From Lachnospiraceae bacterium (GTDB lineage Bacteria; Bacillota; Clostridia; Lachnospirales; Lachnospiraceae), in assembly GCA_910575565.1 (NCBI GenBank), contig CAJTFL010000001.1:434001-498000 (forward strand): 64,000 nucleotides of DNA. The letters run 5' to 3'. The notes below the pieces were generated by a model. It had not been told where the DNA came from. It searched no databases and saw nothing but the letters and a program-made list of their open reading frames with translations. The position numbers and the translations under genes were made by a program. This document shows positions 8,477 through 17,796 of the stretch, one piece after another; position 1 is the stretch's first letter; each line of letters opens with the position of its first letter.

Positions 8477-9937
8477 ATGGAAAAGACAATCAGCCAGGAA
8501 AAAGGGAAGCTTCCAGAAAGGTTCCTCCGGGATATGGAGCTTCTCCTGGGCAGGGAAGAATATGAACGCTACCTTAAGGCCTTCAGCCAGGAAAAAATCC
8601 AGGGGCTGCGGGTAAATACGGGGAAGCTTTCCCCGGGAGCCTTTGCGGCTCTTTGCGGCAAAAGCTTAACGCCCGTCCCATGGGCGGCCAATGGCTTTTA
8701 CTATCACCAGGATCCGGACGCTTCCTGGGAACCGGCAAAGGATCCATACTACTATGCAGGCCTATATTACCTCCAGGAACCAAGCGCCATGGCTCCGGCA
8801 AGCTTCCTCCCGGTAAGCCCGGGGGATAAGGTGCTGGACTTATGCGCGGCTCCCGGGGGGAAAGCCACGGAGCTGGGGGCAAGGCTTGGGGGGCAGGGGA
8901 TTCTCCTTGCCAATGACATCAGCAATTCCCGGGCAAAGGCGCTGTTAAAAAACCTGGAGCTTTCCGGGACGCCTAATTTTTGTGTTGCCAGCGAGCCGCC
9001 CCAAAAGCTCGCCTGTGCTTTCCCGGGATTTTTCCACAAGGTCCTGGTGGATGCCCCTTGCTCCGGCGAGGGGATGTTCCGGAAGGATCCGGACATGGCA
9101 AAGGACTGGGAAAAGCGGGGGCCAGCGTACTACGCGCCTATCCAGCGGGAGATTTTAACCAGCGGGGCAGCTATGGTAAAACCGGGAGGCTATCTTCTGT
9201 ATTCCACCTGCACCTTCTCAAAGAAGGAAGACGAGGAGCAGATCCTGTGGTTTTTGGCGGCGCACCCGGAATTTGAATTAGTTCCCCTGCCCTTATTCCC
9301 CGGCGCGGCGGAAGGCTTTGGCCTCCCCGGAGCCATCCGCCTGTTTCCGCACAAGGTCAAGGGCGAAGGCCATTTTTTGGCGCTGCTGCATAAGAAGGGG
9401 CAGCCCGGGAAGGAAAAAAGCGTCCTTCGGGAAACTGGGCAGGAGCCGGGGACGAAAGCCAGGCAAGCATCGGAAAGATGCGTTAAGGGAACGGTGGAAA
9501 AGGCTTCGCCAAAGGAGCCGCCCAGCCAAGGGCTTAGGGAATTCCTGTCCAAGGTAAGCAGGCCCTTTGACCACAGACGCATAAGGAAGCTTAAGGAAAG
9601 CTTCTATTACCTTCCCCAGGATTTCCCGGAAGGGATGGGCCTGCGTTACCTGCGGACAGGCCTTCTTCTCGGCCGCGAAAAAGGCGGGCGTTTTGAGCCA
9701 AGCCAGGCTTTAGCCATGGCCTTAAGGCCAGAGGAGTTTCCCCAGGCAATCCGCTTTTCCCATGAGGATGAACGAATCATCCGGTATCTGAAGGGGGAAA
9801 CGGTCGCCTTAACCGGCAGGGAAGCCGCAGGCAAAGGCTGGTGTCTGGTGTGCGTGGAGGACTTCCCCTTGGGATGGGCCAAGGGCTGCGGGGAAACCTT
9901 AAAGAATAAATATTACCCCGGCTGGCGTTTCCAGTAA
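8477..9937 (+). CDS. RsmF/RsmB-type tRNA/rRNA cytosine-C5 methyltransferase
   Basis: SAM-dependent RNA m5C methyltransferase, 486 aa. The NOL1/NOP2/Sun core has VLDLCAAPGGKATELGARL (SAM site), VDAPCSGEGMFRKDP with the release cysteine, and the nucleophile motif YSTCTFSKKEDE. The C-terminal 170 residues match the RsmF-type PUA-like extension (GLRYLRTGLLLGREK, then PLGWAKG). The rRNA or tRNA target position cannot be fixed from sequence. AGGAAGGG lies 7 nt before ATG 8477, preferred to a TTG two codons upstream. Confidence 0.93.
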   Translation: MEKTISQEKGKLPERFLRDMELLLGREEYERYLKAFSQEKIQGLRVNTGKLSPGAFAALCGKSLTPVPWAANGFYYHQDPDASWEPAKDPYYYAGLYYLQEPSAMAPASFLPVSPGDKVLDLCAAPGGKATELGARLGGQGILLANDISNSRAKALLKNLELSGTPNFCVASEPPQKLACAFPGFFHKVLVDAPCSGEGMFRKDPDMAKDWEKRGPAYYAPIQREILTSGAAMVKPGGYLLYSTCTFSKKEDEEQILWFLAAHPEFELVPLPLFPGAAEGFGLPGAIRLFPHKVKGEGHFLALLHKKGQPGKEKSVLRETGQEPGTKARQASERCVKGTVEKASPKEPPSQGLREFLSKVSRPFDHRRIRKLKESFYYLPQDFPEGMGLRYLRTGLLLGREKGGRFEPSQALAMALRPEEFPQAIRFSHEDERIIRYLKGETVALTGREAAGKGWCLVCVEDFPLGWAKGCGETLKNKYYPGWRFQ

Positions 9938-9968
9938 GGGGATACATAAGTGTTGAATCGAGGAAAGC

Positions 9969-10742
9969 ATGGCACAGATGCGTTTAGATAAATTTTTGGG
10001 GGAGATGGGCCTAGGAACCCGCTCCCAGGTAAAAGAGCTGGCCAGGAAAGGGCGGGTTGCGGTAAACGGGCAGGCGGTAAAGAAAAGCGACCAAAAGATC
10101 TGGCCGGGAAAGGATGAAGTCCAGGTGGACGGGAAAACCATTCCCTACGTTCCTTGGGAGTATTATCTGCTGAATAAGCCCCAGGGGGTGGTGTCCGCCA
10201 CGGAGGATGGCCGTTACCCCACCGTGGTCGATTTGATTGCGGAAAAAAAGCGGAAGGATTTATTCCCGGTGGGGCGGCTGGACAAGGACACGGAAGGCCT
10301 TCTGCTGATCACCAACGACGGGATCCTGGCCCACCAGCTGCTGTCCCCCGGAAAGCACGTAGAAAAGACGTATTTCGTGCGGATGAAAGGGGCGCTTTCC
10401 CCCTCTGCCTGCCGCCAAATCCAGGAAGGGCTGGTGTTGGAAGACGGGCAGAAAACCCTCCCCGCCAAGCTCCATCTCATCAGGCAATGGCGGGAAGGCG
10501 AAGGCATATGGGCAGAGCCTGTCCCCTTTGGAGAAGCCTGCTTAACCATCCATGAGGGGAAGTTCCATCAGGTTAAACGGATGTTTGAGGCGGTAGGATG
10601 CCAGGTAGTTTATTTAAAGCGGCTGTCCATGGGGCCGTTAACGCTGGATGAGAACATGGAGCCAGGGCAGTACCGCCCTTTGACCAGCGGGGAGCTGGCA
10701 GAATTAAAAGCACTGGAAGGGGAGCGTAGGACAGATGGATAA
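9969..10742 (+). CDS. RsuA-family 16S rRNA pseudouridine synthase
   Basis: Converts a uridine (U516 in E. coli for RsuA) to pseudouridine. The 257-aa protein has an N-terminal S4 RNA-binding domain (MRLDKFLGEMGLGTRSQVK) and a catalytic domain with GRLDKDTEGLLLITNDG containing the catalytic Asp. Its length and lack of an extra domain fit RsuA better than RluB, but family members overlap. GAGGAAAGC precedes the ATG. Its stop overlaps the next gene's start by 8 bp, so the two are cotranscribed. Confidence 0.93.
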   Translation: MAQMRLDKFLGEMGLGTRSQVKELARKGRVAVNGQAVKKSDQKIWPGKDEVQVDGKTIPYVPWEYYLLNKPQGVVSATEDGRYPTVVDLIAEKKRKDLFPVGRLDKDTEGLLLITNDGILAHQLLSPGKHVEKTYFVRMKGALSPSACRQIQEGLVLEDGQKTLPAKLHLIRQWREGEGIWAEPVPFGEACLTIHEGKFHQVKRMFEAVGCQVVYLKRLSMGPLTLDENMEPGQYRPLTSGELAELKALEGERRTDG

Positions 10743-11406
10743 ACTGCTGCACCGAAAACAAGCGGTGATTTTTGACTTAGACGGGACGCTGGTGGATTCC
10801 ATGTGGATGTGGAAAGCCATCGACATGGAATACTTAGGGAGGTTCGGATATGGCTGCCCGGAGGATCTGCAAAAGAGCATCGAGGGAATGAGCTTTACGG
10901 AAACCGCCGTTTATTTCAAGAAACGGTTTATGCTGGAAGATCCCATTGAACAGATCAAGAAAGACTGGACGGATATGTCCATTGACAAATACCGGCATGA
11001 AGTGCCCTTAAAGCCGGGGGGCAAAGCCTTTTTGGAGTATGCCGCCAGCTTAAACCTTCCCATGGGCATAGCTACCAGCAACAGCCGGGAGATTGTGGAC
11101 GTGGTGCTTAACGCCCTGGGAATCGGGCATTTTTTCTGCAACATCACCACCAGCTGCGAGGTGAGCCGTGGAAAGCCCGCGCCGGATGTTTACTTAAAGG
11201 CGGCCAGGCACTTAAACGTCTCCCCAAACGCCTGCCTGGTCTTCGAGGATGTCCCGGCAGGGATCTGTGCCGGGAAAGCGGCCGGGATGACGGTGGTCGC
11301 CGTGGAGGATGAATTTTCCCGGGAAATGCGGGAGGAAAAAATCAGCCTGGCCGACTATTTTGTGGAAGATTTTTATGCGCTGCTTCCTAAGGAGGGCAGG
11401 GGATGA
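10735..11406 (+). CDS. HAD-superfamily hydrolase, beta-phosphoglucomutase-like
   Basis: A 223-aa phosphatase/phosphomutase of HAD subfamily IA. Motif I is [10 protein letters not shown], a helical cap follows (about 20-90), then motif II with TSNS, Lys in RGKPAPD and motif IV in VFEDVPAGI. The nucleophile and acid/base aspartates are both present, so it should be active; the substrate is unknown. It overlaps the upstream pseudouridine synthase by 8 bp and the downstream radical SAM gene by an ATGA, so all three are translationally coupled. Confidence 0.92.
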   Translation: MDKLLHRKQAVIFDLDGTLVDSMWMWKAIDMEYLGRFGYGCPEDLQKSIEGMSFTETAVYFKKRFMLEDPIEQIKKDWTDMSIDKYRHEVPLKPGGKAFLEYAASLNLPMGIATSNSREIVDVVLNALGIGHFFCNITTSCEVSRGKPAPDVYLKAARHLNVSPNACLVFEDVPAGICAGKAAGMTVVAVEDEFSREMREEKISLADYFVEDFYALLPKEGRG

Positions 11407-13361
11407 GCCAGGGCAGGGACTTTCTTCCGATCAGCCCTTCCGATATGGAAAAGCGGGGCTGGGATCAATGTGACTTCGTCTATGTCACCGGGGATGCCTA
11501 CGTGGATCACCCATCCTTCGGCACGGCGGTGATCAGCCGGGTTTTGGAGGCCCACGGCTACCGGGTGGGGATTATTGCCCAGCCGGACTGGAAGCGGGAT
11601 GAAAGCATTGCCCTGCTGGGGGAGCCAAGGCTGGGCTTTTTGGTTTCTTCCGGGAACATGGATTCCATGGTAAACCACTACACCGTGTCCAAGAAGCGGC
11701 GGAAGGCCGATCAGTATACGCCGGGCGGGGTGATGGGAAAGCGGCCGGACTATGCCGTGGTGGTTTACTGCAACTTAATCCGGCGCACCTTTAAAAAGAC
11801 GCCCATCATCATTGGCGGCATTGAAGCCAGCCTGCGCAGGCTGGCCCACTATGACTATTGGTCGGATCGGCTGAAGCATTCCATACTGGTGGATTCCCAG
11901 GCCGACTTAATCTCCTACGGGATGGGGGAGCGCTCCATCGTCCAGATTGCCGAGGGGCTTGAGAGCGGCATCGCTGTTTCCGATCTTACCTTCATCGACG
12001 GGACGGTTTATAAGGCGAAATCCCTGGATTCTGTCTATGACTGCATCCGCCTGCCCTCCTTTGATGAGCTTAAGGCCGATAAGGGCAAGTACGCAAGGAG
12101 CTTCTATACCCAGTATGTGAATACGGATCCCTTTTCCGGGAAGCGGCTGGCGGAGCCTTACGGGGAGCACCTTTACATCGTCCAGAACCCTCCTGCAAGG
12201 CCACTGACCACACAGGAAATGGATGACGTGTACGGCCTTCCCTATATGAGGTCTTACCATCCCTCCTATGAGAAAGCTGGCGGGGTTTCGGCCATCAAGG
12301 AGGTTCAGTTCAGCCTGACCAGCAGCCGGGGCTGCTTCGGGGGATGCAGCTTCTGCGCCTTAACCTTCCATCAGGGAAGGATTATCCAGGCCAGGAGCCA
12401 CCGCTCCCTTTTGGAGGAGGCAAAATTACTCACCGAGGATAAGGAGTTTAAGGGCTATATCCATGACGTAGGCGGCCCCACGGCCAACTTCCGTTTCCCG
12501 GCCTGCGAAAAGCAGCTGACGAAGGGAGCCTGCCCGAAAAAGCAGTGCCTTTTCCCAAAGCCCTGCCAGAACCTGCGGGCGGATCATGGGGATTACCTTC
12601 GGCTGCTGAAAGGCTTAAGGAGCCTTCCCAAGGTAAAAAAGGTATTCATCCGCTCCGGCATCCGCTTTGACTATCTCCTTGCGGATCCTGACCGGAAGTT
12701 TTTAAGGGAGCTTTGCCAGCACCATGTAAGCGGGCAGCTGAAGGTGGCCCCGGAGCACGTGTCCGACAAGGTGCTTTCCAGGATGGGGAAGCCAGGCAGC
12801 CAGGTCTACCGGCAGTTCGTAAAGGAATACCAGACCATGAACCGGCAGCTTGGCCTTAAGCAGTACCTGGTTCCTTACCTGATGTCCTCCCATCCCGGCT
12901 CCTCCTTAAAGGAAGCGGTTAACCTGGCAGAGTATGTCCGCGACTTAGGGTATATGCCGGAGCAGGTGCAGGATTTTTATCCTACGCCTTCTACGATTTC
13001 TACCTGTATGTACTACACCGGCCTGGATCCCAGGACGATGGAGCCGGTATACGTTCCGGTAAATCCCCATGAAAAGGCGATGCAGCGGGCCTTGATCCAA
13101 TATAAGAACCCGGCAATGCACGGCCTGGTGGAAGAAGCGCTGAAAAAAGCCGGACGGCAGGATTTAATCGGATTTGGCCCCAAATGCCTGATCCGCCCGG
13201 AAGGAGCCCGTGAAAACTTAGGGAACCGGCATGGAAATTTAGGGAACCGGCATGAAAATGCAAGAAGCAAGCATGAAAATTTAAGGAGCGGAAATGCTAA
13301 GAATAAGCGTTCTGCGGGAAAAACCCGCCAAAGCGCGGAAACACACAGAAAAAAGAGGTGA
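11403..13361 (+). CDS. YgiQ family radical SAM protein
   Basis: A 652-aa protein of the UPF0313/YgiQ family. An N-terminal domain ([28 protein letters not shown] region) precedes a radical SAM core with the cluster motif C311-x3-C315-x2-C318 in [14 protein letters not shown], and the long C-terminal family-specific region follows. The reaction is not established for the family. The last 50 residues are a basic, low-complexity tail made of a 7-aa repeat, which looks like a recent addition. The start is an ATGA overlap with the HAD gene. Confidence 0.93.
   Translation: MSQGRDFLPISPSDMEKRGWDQCDFVYVTGDAYVDHPSFGTAVISRVLEAHGYRVGIIAQPDWKRDESIALLGEPRLGFLVSSGNMDSMVNHYTVSKKRRKADQYTPGGVMGKRPDYAVVVYCNLIRRTFKKTPIIIGGIEASLRRLAHYDYWSDRLKHSILVDSQADLISYGMGERSIVQIAEGLESGIAVSDLTFIDGTVYKAKSLDSVYDCIRLPSFDELKADKGKYARSFYTQYVNTDPFSGKRLAEPYGEHLYIVQNPPARPLTTQEMDDVYGLPYMRSYHPSYEKAGGVSAIKEVQFSLTSSRGCFGGCSFCALTFHQGRIIQARSHRSLLEEAKLLTEDKEFKGYIHDVGGPTANFRFPACEKQLTKGACPKKQCLFPKPCQNLRADHGDYLRLLKGLRSLPKVKKVFIRSGIRFDYLLADPDRKFLRELCQHHVSGQLKVAPEHVSDKVLSRMGKPGSQVYRQFVKEYQTMNRQLGLKQYLVPYLMSSHPGSSLKEAVNLAEYVRDLGYMPEQVQDFYPTPSTISTCMYYTGLDPRTMEPVYVPVNPHEKAMQRALIQYKNPAMHGLVEEALKKAGRQDLIGFGPKCLIRPEGARENLGNRHGNLGNRHENARSKHENLRSGNAKNKRSAGKTRQSAETHRKKR
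13212..13295 (+). repeat. In-frame 21-bp tandem repeat in the YgiQ C-terminal tail
   Basis: Four adjacent 21-bp units encode [21 protein letters not shown] and ENLRSGN. The first two are nearly identical in DNA; the last two have diverged. The unit keeps the reading frame. Confidence 0.9.
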
Positions 13362-13367
13362 TTAACC

Positions 13368-14135
13368 ATGAGAATCGCGATTATTACCGGGGCATCCTCC
13401 GGCATGGGGATGGAAACTGCCATCCAGCTTGCCGATCGGTTTGGCGGGAAGCTGGATGAGCTTTGGCTCTTAGCCAGACGCAAAGATCGGATGGAGGCGC
13501 TTAAAGGCCGCGTCCCGGCGGCGCTCCGCCTGTTTGCCGCAGACATTACGGATCGGATCCAGCTGGAAGAGCTTAAAATGGCCTTGGAGGAGGAAAATCC
13601 CCAGGTGGTTTTCCTGGTCAACGGGGCTGGCTTCGGGAAAATCGGAAGCGTGGAAGACATTCCTTTGGAGGATGAGATGGGGATGGTGAAATTAAATGCC
13701 CAGGCCCTCTGCACCGTCACCCATATTGTCCTTCCCTATATGGCAAGGAACGGACGCATCATCCAGTATGCATCCTCTGCGGCCTTCCTCCCCCAGCCGG
13801 GCTTCGCGGTCTATGCCGCAACCAAGGCTTTCGTGCTAAGCTACAGCCGGGCCTTGAATGCAGAATTGGCCAAAAAGGGAATCTGCGTTACCGCCGTATG
13901 CCCCGGGCCGGTAAAGACGGAATTTTTTTCCATCGCGGAAACCACGGGAACCATGCCGCTGTATAAAAGGCTTACTATGGCCGATCCGAAAAAAGTGGTG
14001 AAAAAGGCGATTTTTGACAGCATGATGGGTAAATCCGTTTCCGTGTACGGGATTCCCATGAAAATGTTTCGCCTTCTCTGCAAGGCTGTGCCCCATTCCT
14101 GGATCCTTAAGGGGTGGGGCGGGCTAAACTGCTGA
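13368..14135 (+). CDS. Short-chain dehydrogenase/reductase
   Basis: A 255-aa NAD(P)-dependent oxidoreductase. The cofactor motif TGASSGMGMETA is at the N-terminus, NGAGFG marks the fold's central strand, and the active site is S in YASSAAF with YAATK. The FVLSYSRALNAEL and CPGPVKTEF segments resemble the DltE/YqjQ-like subgroup of uncertain substrate. AGAGGTGATTAACC precedes the ATG, 6 bp after the radical SAM gene, so it continues the rsuA-HAD-ygiQ operon. It is distinct from the AT-rich SDR at 54228. Confidence 0.93.
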   Translation: MRIAIITGASSGMGMETAIQLADRFGGKLDELWLLARRKDRMEALKGRVPAALRLFAADITDRIQLEELKMALEEENPQVVFLVNGAGFGKIGSVEDIPLEDEMGMVKLNAQALCTVTHIVLPYMARNGRIIQYASSAAFLPQPGFAVYAATKAFVLSYSRALNAELAKKGICVTAVCPGPVKTEFFSIAETTGTMPLYKRLTMADPKKVVKKAIFDSMMGKSVSVYGIPMKMFRLLCKAVPHSWILKGWGGLNC

Positions 14136-14160
14136 TATAAACGGAAAGAGATGATCGTTC

Positions 14161-14736
14161 ATGAAAACACAGAAGCCACAGAAGGGCCAGAAGGGCTACC
14201 GCAATTACCATAAAAAGACTGAGCTGTTAAAAATCCTGGCTGGGTCTGCCGTGATCCTGATGTTTTTGGGAGCCAGGATGGCTGTCAAGGAGACGGCGTG
14301 GAAAAATATCCTGACCGTATCCGCCATCCTCACCGTGCTCCCTACGGCAAACCTGGCCTCCCCATTCCTGGCGGCCCTCCCCTGCAAAGGACCCAAGGAG
14401 GAGTTTTACCGGATGCTTGCCCCCTTTGAAGGGCAGATGGTCGTTTTGTACGATCTGATCCTCACATCTAAGGAGTGGATCATGCCTATGGACGGGATCC
14501 TGGTCCACCCTTCCGGGGTGTACGCTTACTGCACCAGCCAGAAAGTTAAGGCAGCAAAAGCCGAGGCATTTTTTTCCGGGCTCTTCCACAGCCACCGCTT
14601 GGAACTTCCGGTAAAGGTCATTACCGACGAGAAGGCATTTTTCAAACGGGCATTCTCCCTAAAGCCTGCCAAGGAGTACGAGGACGACGGCAGCGTAGCC
14701 TATGCGGTTAACCTATTAAAAAGCCTGTCCATGTAA
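14161..14736 (+). CDS. Hypothetical membrane protein with two N-terminal helices
   Basis: Not recognised. The 191-aa product has a very basic N-terminus (KTQKPQKGQKGYRNYHKK), two closely spaced hydrophobic helices at about 20-40 and 48-70, then a soluble cytoplasmic-type domain of about 115 residues. The segment MDGILVHPSGVYAYC faintly recalls the strand order of NERD-type nuclease domains, but no catalytic residues can be assigned. It lies between an SDR and an RluA-type gene and appears to be in the same transcript. Confidence 0.7.
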   Translation: MKTQKPQKGQKGYRNYHKKTELLKILAGSAVILMFLGARMAVKETAWKNILTVSAILTVLPTANLASPFLAALPCKGPKEEFYRMLAPFEGQMVVLYDLILTSKEWIMPMDGILVHPSGVYAYCTSQKVKAAKAEAFFSGLFHSHRLELPVKVITDEKAFFKRAFSLKPAKEYEDDGSVAYAVNLLKSLSM

Positions 14737-14752
14737 AGAAAGGATATTTGCG

Positions 14753-15778
14753 ATGCAGACATTAACGGTTAATGAAAACGAGGCGGGGCAGCGGCTGGAT
14801 AAGCTGCTGGCAAAGTATTTAAGCCTGGCGCCAAGAAGCTTCCTCTATAAGATGATGCGGAAGAAAAACATCACCTTAAACGGGAAGCGGTGCGAGGGGC
14901 CGGAGATGCTTAAGCTGCATGACGAGATCCGGTTATTCCTGTCCGATGAGACTATCGGCAAATTTTCCCGCCCCCTTCCCCCTTCACTTTGGGAGGCAGG
15001 GAAGGCTGGCGGCAAAATAAAAGGGGCAAAAAAAGGCCCCAAGGGGCCGGATGTCATCTACGAGGACGCCCATATCCTGATTGTCAATAAGCCTTCCGGT
15101 ATGCTTTCCCAAAAGGCAAAGGATTCCGACTATTCCCTGGTGGAGGAAATCATCAACTACTTGGTGGATTCCGGCCATATTCCCGTCAGCCAGCTGTCCA
15201 CCTTCCGGCCTTCCGTCTGCAACCGCCTGGATCGGAACACCAGCGGCCTTGTGGTGGCCGGGAAGTCCCTGGCGGGGCTCCAGGTAATGTCTGAAGCCTT
15301 CCATGACCGGAGCATCCATAAATATTACCAGTGCATCGTGGCCGGAAAGCTGGAAGAAAAGCAGGTGATCACCGGGTTTTTAACGAAAAACAAACATAAC
15401 AACCAGGTAAGCATTTCCTCAGCGGAGCGGGAAGGCAGCGCCCCCATCATGACGGAATACGTCCCCCTTGCCTCCAACGATCGGTATACCCTTTTGGAGG
15501 TTACGCTGATTACCGGGCGCACCCATCAGATCCGCGCCCACCTGGCCTCCATCGGCCATCCCATCATCGGGGACCGGAAATATGGCCGGGAAGAGGAAAA
15601 TCAGGAGGCAAGCCGCAAATACGGCATCCGCTGCCAGCTCCTTCACTCCTGGAAGCTGGTCATGCCTCAGCTTCCGGAGCCTTTGGGCTACTTGAAGGGG
15701 AAGACGTTTTCCGCGCCCCTCCCCCCCGCATTCGCTGCCATGGCTGTTCAGGAGAGCCTTAAAGGGCGCGATACTTGA
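14753..15778 (+). CDS. RluA-family 23S rRNA pseudouridine synthase
   Basis: A 341-aa enzyme with an N-terminal S4 domain (GQRLDKLLAKYLSLAPRSF), a short low-complexity linker rich in Lys/Gly, and a catalytic domain with NRLDRNTSGLVVAGKS, a variant of the HRLDRDTSG motif that keeps the catalytic Asp. GRTHQIRAHLASIGHPIIGD near the C-terminus is typical of the RluA/RluD group. The rRNA target (RluC or RluD-like) cannot be decided. Its stop codon overlaps the -35 box of the trpS promoter. Confidence 0.93.
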   Translation: MQTLTVNENEAGQRLDKLLAKYLSLAPRSFLYKMMRKKNITLNGKRCEGPEMLKLHDEIRLFLSDETIGKFSRPLPPSLWEAGKAGGKIKGAKKGPKGPDVIYEDAHILIVNKPSGMLSQKAKDSDYSLVEEIINYLVDSGHIPVSQLSTFRPSVCNRLDRNTSGLVVAGKSLAGLQVMSEAFHDRSIHKYYQCIVAGKLEEKQVITGFLTKNKHNNQVSISSAEREGSAPIMTEYVPLASNDRYTLLEVTLITGRTHQIRAHLASIGHPIIGDRKYGREEENQEASRKYGIRCQLLHSWKLVMPQLPEPLGYLKGKTFSAPLPPAFAAMAVQESLKGRDT

Positions 15779-15803
15779 CATTAGGGAAGGTAAACGATAT
15801 AGT
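15775..15803 (+). promoter_or_regulatory. Vegetative promoter of trpS
   Basis: TTGACA (15775-15780), a 17-nt spacer, then TATAGT (15798-15803): 11 of 12 consensus positions. The -35 box overlaps the stop codon of the pseudouridine synthase gene. Transcription would start near 15810, giving a leader of about 90 nt. Confidence 0.85.
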
Positions 15804-15812
15804 AATGTAATA

Positions 15813-15874
15813 GTTCAGCCAGTGGGAATGGCGCGGGCTGAACGGACGGCAAATTTTAATGTAAAAATTGTAAA
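15813..15874 (+). promoter_or_regulatory. trpS leader hairpin with a block shared with the hisZ leader
   Basis: GTTCAGCC (15813-15820) pairs perfectly with GGCTGAAC (15836-15843) around a 15-nt loop. The block ATGGCGCGGGCTGAACGG at 15828-15845, followed 22 nt later by TTGTAAA, recurs with three differences and the same 22-nt spacing in the hisZ leader (17709-17755). The leader is too short for a T-box and lacks the T-box sequence. Function unknown. Confidence 0.45.
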
Positions 15875-15900
15875 TTACGATTGGAAGGAATTTTACGATT

Positions 15901-16986
15901 ATGGCGAAAATTATTTTAACAGGCGACCGGCCTACGGGAAGGCTCCATGTAGGGCATTATGTCGGCTCATTAAAACGGAGGGTAGAGCTGCAGGAATCCG
16001 GGGAATACGACCAGGTCTTTATTATGATTGCCGATGCCCAAGCGCTGACGGATAACGCGGATAATCCGGAAAAGGTGCGCCAAAACATCATCGAAGTGGC
16101 TCTTGACTACCTGTCCGTAGGGCTTGATCCGGCAAAATCCACCTTATTTATCCAGTCCCAGGTTCCCCAGCTTTGCGAGCTGTCCTTCTACTACATGAAC
16201 CTGGTGACGGTATCCCGCCTTCAGCGGAACCCCACGGTAAAGGCCGAGATCCAGATGCGCAATTTTGAGACCAGCATCCCGGTAGGATTCTTCACTTATC
16301 CCATCAGCCAGGCCGCTGACATCACGGCCTTTAAGGCCACCACCGTGCCTGTGGGAGAGGATCAGATGCCCATGATTGAGCAGACCCGGGAGATTGTCCA
16401 TAAGTTTAATACGGTTTACGGGGAAACCTTAGTGATGCCGGACGTGCTCCTCCCGGACAACAAGGCGTGCATGCGCCTGCCGGGCATTGACGGGAAGGCG
16501 AAGATGAGCAAGTCCTTAGGCAACTGCATTTTCCTGTCAGATACGGAAGGGGACGTGAAAAAGAAAATCATGTCCATGTTTACGGATCCCAACCATCTGC
16601 GGGTGGAAGACCCAGGCTGCGTGGAAGGGAACCCGGTGTTTATCTATTTAGACGCCTTCTGCAAGGATGGGCATTTTGCCAGGTTCCTTCCGGAATACTC
16701 GTGCTTAGATGAGCTGAAGGCCCACTACATGAGGGGCGGCTTAGGGGATGTGAAGGTAAAGAAATTCCTAAACCAGGTAATCCAGGATGAGCTGAGCCCC
16801 ATCCGGGAACGGCGGAAAAAATTCGAGGCGGACATCCCGGCAGTCTACGAAGTGCTAAGGGAAGGGAGCCGGAAAGCAGAAGCCGTGGCGGCCCAGACTT
16901 TGGCTGAAGTAAAGGAAGCCATGAAGATTAATTACTTTGACGATCAGGCGCTGATTGAGGAACAGGCAAAGCGGTTTAAAGCGTAG
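15901..16986 (+). CDS. trpS: Tryptophan--tRNA ligase
   Basis: Class I aminoacyl-tRNA synthetase charging tRNA-Trp. The 361-aa length is near the usual 330-350. The ATP-binding HIGH-type motif is in [13 protein letters not shown], the second signature KMSKS is at residues 201-205, and the family-typical [12 protein letters not shown] segment is present. The ATG follows GGAAGGAA at a slightly long spacing. An overlapping open frame from 15822 that contains a Trp codon just before the start is probably accidental, but could act as an upstream reading frame. Confidence 0.97.
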   Translation: MAKIILTGDRPTGRLHVGHYVGSLKRRVELQESGEYDQVFIMIADAQALTDNADNPEKVRQNIIEVALDYLSVGLDPAKSTLFIQSQVPQLCELSFYYMNLVTVSRLQRNPTVKAEIQMRNFETSIPVGFFTYPISQAADITAFKATTVPVGEDQMPMIEQTREIVHKFNTVYGETLVMPDVLLPDNKACMRLPGIDGKAKMSKSLGNCIFLSDTEGDVKKKIMSMFTDPNHLRVEDPGCVEGNPVFIYLDAFCKDGHFARFLPEYSCLDELKAHYMRGGLGDVKVKKFLNQVIQDELSPIRERRKKFEADIPAVYEVLREGSRKAEAVAAQTLAEVKEAMKINYFDDQALIEEQAKRFKA

Positions 16987-16991
16987 GAAGC

Positions 16992-17027
16992 AAGGGGATA
17001 CTGCATAGGCTTTTGCAGCATCCCTTT
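16992..17027 (+). terminator. Weak intrinsic terminator after trpS
   Basis: An imperfect stem of about 13 bp (AAGGGGATACTGCA with the complement of TGCAGCATCCCTT, one bulge and one mismatch) is followed by only a short T tract. It lies just after the trpS stop. Confidence 0.5.
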
Positions 17028-17084
17028 CATGCGTTGCCCACGACAGATTCCATCTGCCGGGAGCATAACAGAAAAGAGGGTTAG

Positions 17085-17633
17085 ATGGGCACATGGAATA
17101 CCCGGGGCCTGCGCGGCTCCGGCCTGGAGGATTTGATTAACCATACCAATGAGCGTTACCGGGAAAACAGGCTGGCCTTGATCCAGAAGGTTCCCACGCC
17201 AATCACTCCAATCGAGATTGACAAGGCCAGCCGCCATATCACCCTGGCTTATTTCGGCCAGAAGAGCACGGTGGATTACATCGGGGCCGTACAGGGGATC
17301 CCCGTCTGTTTCGATGCCAAGGAATGCAAGACGGACACCTTCCCCCTCCACAACATCCACCCCCACCAGATTGCCTTCATGGGAGAATTTGAACAGCAGG
17401 GCGGGGTAGCCTTCATCATCCTGTCCTTTACGGAAAGGAATGAGACGTATTACCTTCCCTTTGATCATGTGGCGCGGTTTTGGAGGCGGATGGAGGACGG
17501 GGGAAGGAAAAGCTTTACCTACGAAGAGATTGACCATTCTTTTGCCATACGCGCCCACCGGGATATGTACGTCCATTACCTGGAAGTGCTCCAGATGGAT
17601 TTGAACCGGAAAGCGTTGACAATTTCGCCGTAG
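17085..17633 (+). CDS. recU: Holliday junction resolvase RecU
   Basis: Dimeric nuclease that cuts four-way DNA junctions in recombination and chromosome segregation in Firmicutes. The 182-aa protein begins GTWNTRGLRGSGLEDLIN, then has KVPTPITP, the catalytic core STVDYIGAVQG plus CFDAKECK (Asp, and the Glu/Lys pair of the PD-(D/E)XK fold) and HPHQIAFM, all as in RecU. Unlike the Bacillus recU-ponA pair, it lies here between trpS and the his operon. The his promoter -35 box is inside its 3' end. Confidence 0.92.
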   Translation: MGTWNTRGLRGSGLEDLINHTNERYRENRLALIQKVPTPITPIEIDKASRHITLAYFGQKSTVDYIGAVQGIPVCFDAKECKTDTFPLHNIHPHQIAFMGEFEQQGGVAFIILSFTERNETYYLPFDHVARFWRRMEDGGRKSFTYEEIDHSFAIRAHRDMYVHYLEVLQMDLNRKALTISP

Positions 17634-17644
17634 TTTCATATAAT
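17616..17644 (+). promoter_or_regulatory. Consensus vegetative promoter of the his operon
   Basis: TTGACA (17616-17621), a 17-nt spacer and TATAAT (17639-17644): 12 of 12 consensus positions at ideal spacing. It overlaps the last codons of recU and gives a leader of about 145 nt before hisZ. Confidence 0.92.
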
Positions 17645-17651
17645 AGAAAAA

Positions 17652-17796
17652 CACGTTATCTGGTTAGCGCTGTACTATATGAAAGCGCATGGTATGCCCG
17701 ACATGGCAATGGCGCAGGCTGGGCGGTATATTTTTACGCGGAAGGGCCTTGTAAAATTTGGAAGCCTTGGCGAAGCGTGTGCAGAACGGAGGAAGC
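17652..17796 (+). promoter_or_regulatory. hisZ leader with block shared with trpS leader
   Basis: This 5' UTR of about 145 nt has no T-box signature and no His-rich leader peptide. ATGGCGCAGGCTGGGCGG at 17709-17726 followed 22 nt later by TTGTAAA (17749-17755) matches the trpS leader. Short self-complementary segments (AGCGC/GCGCT, TGCC/GGCA) surround it. A regulatory role is inference. Confidence 0.4.

Noticed and set aside
15804-15900. T-box riboswitch for trpS
   Set aside because: The leader is under 100 nt and lacks the conserved T-box sequence and an antiterminator/terminator pair.
15822-16055. Small open frame overlapping the trpS start
   Set aside because: No ribosome site and composition of a shifted trpS frame; noted only as a possible upstream reading frame.
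17652-17796. His-codon attenuator leader peptide before hisZ
   Set aside because: No run of His codons and no terminator hairpin in the leader.
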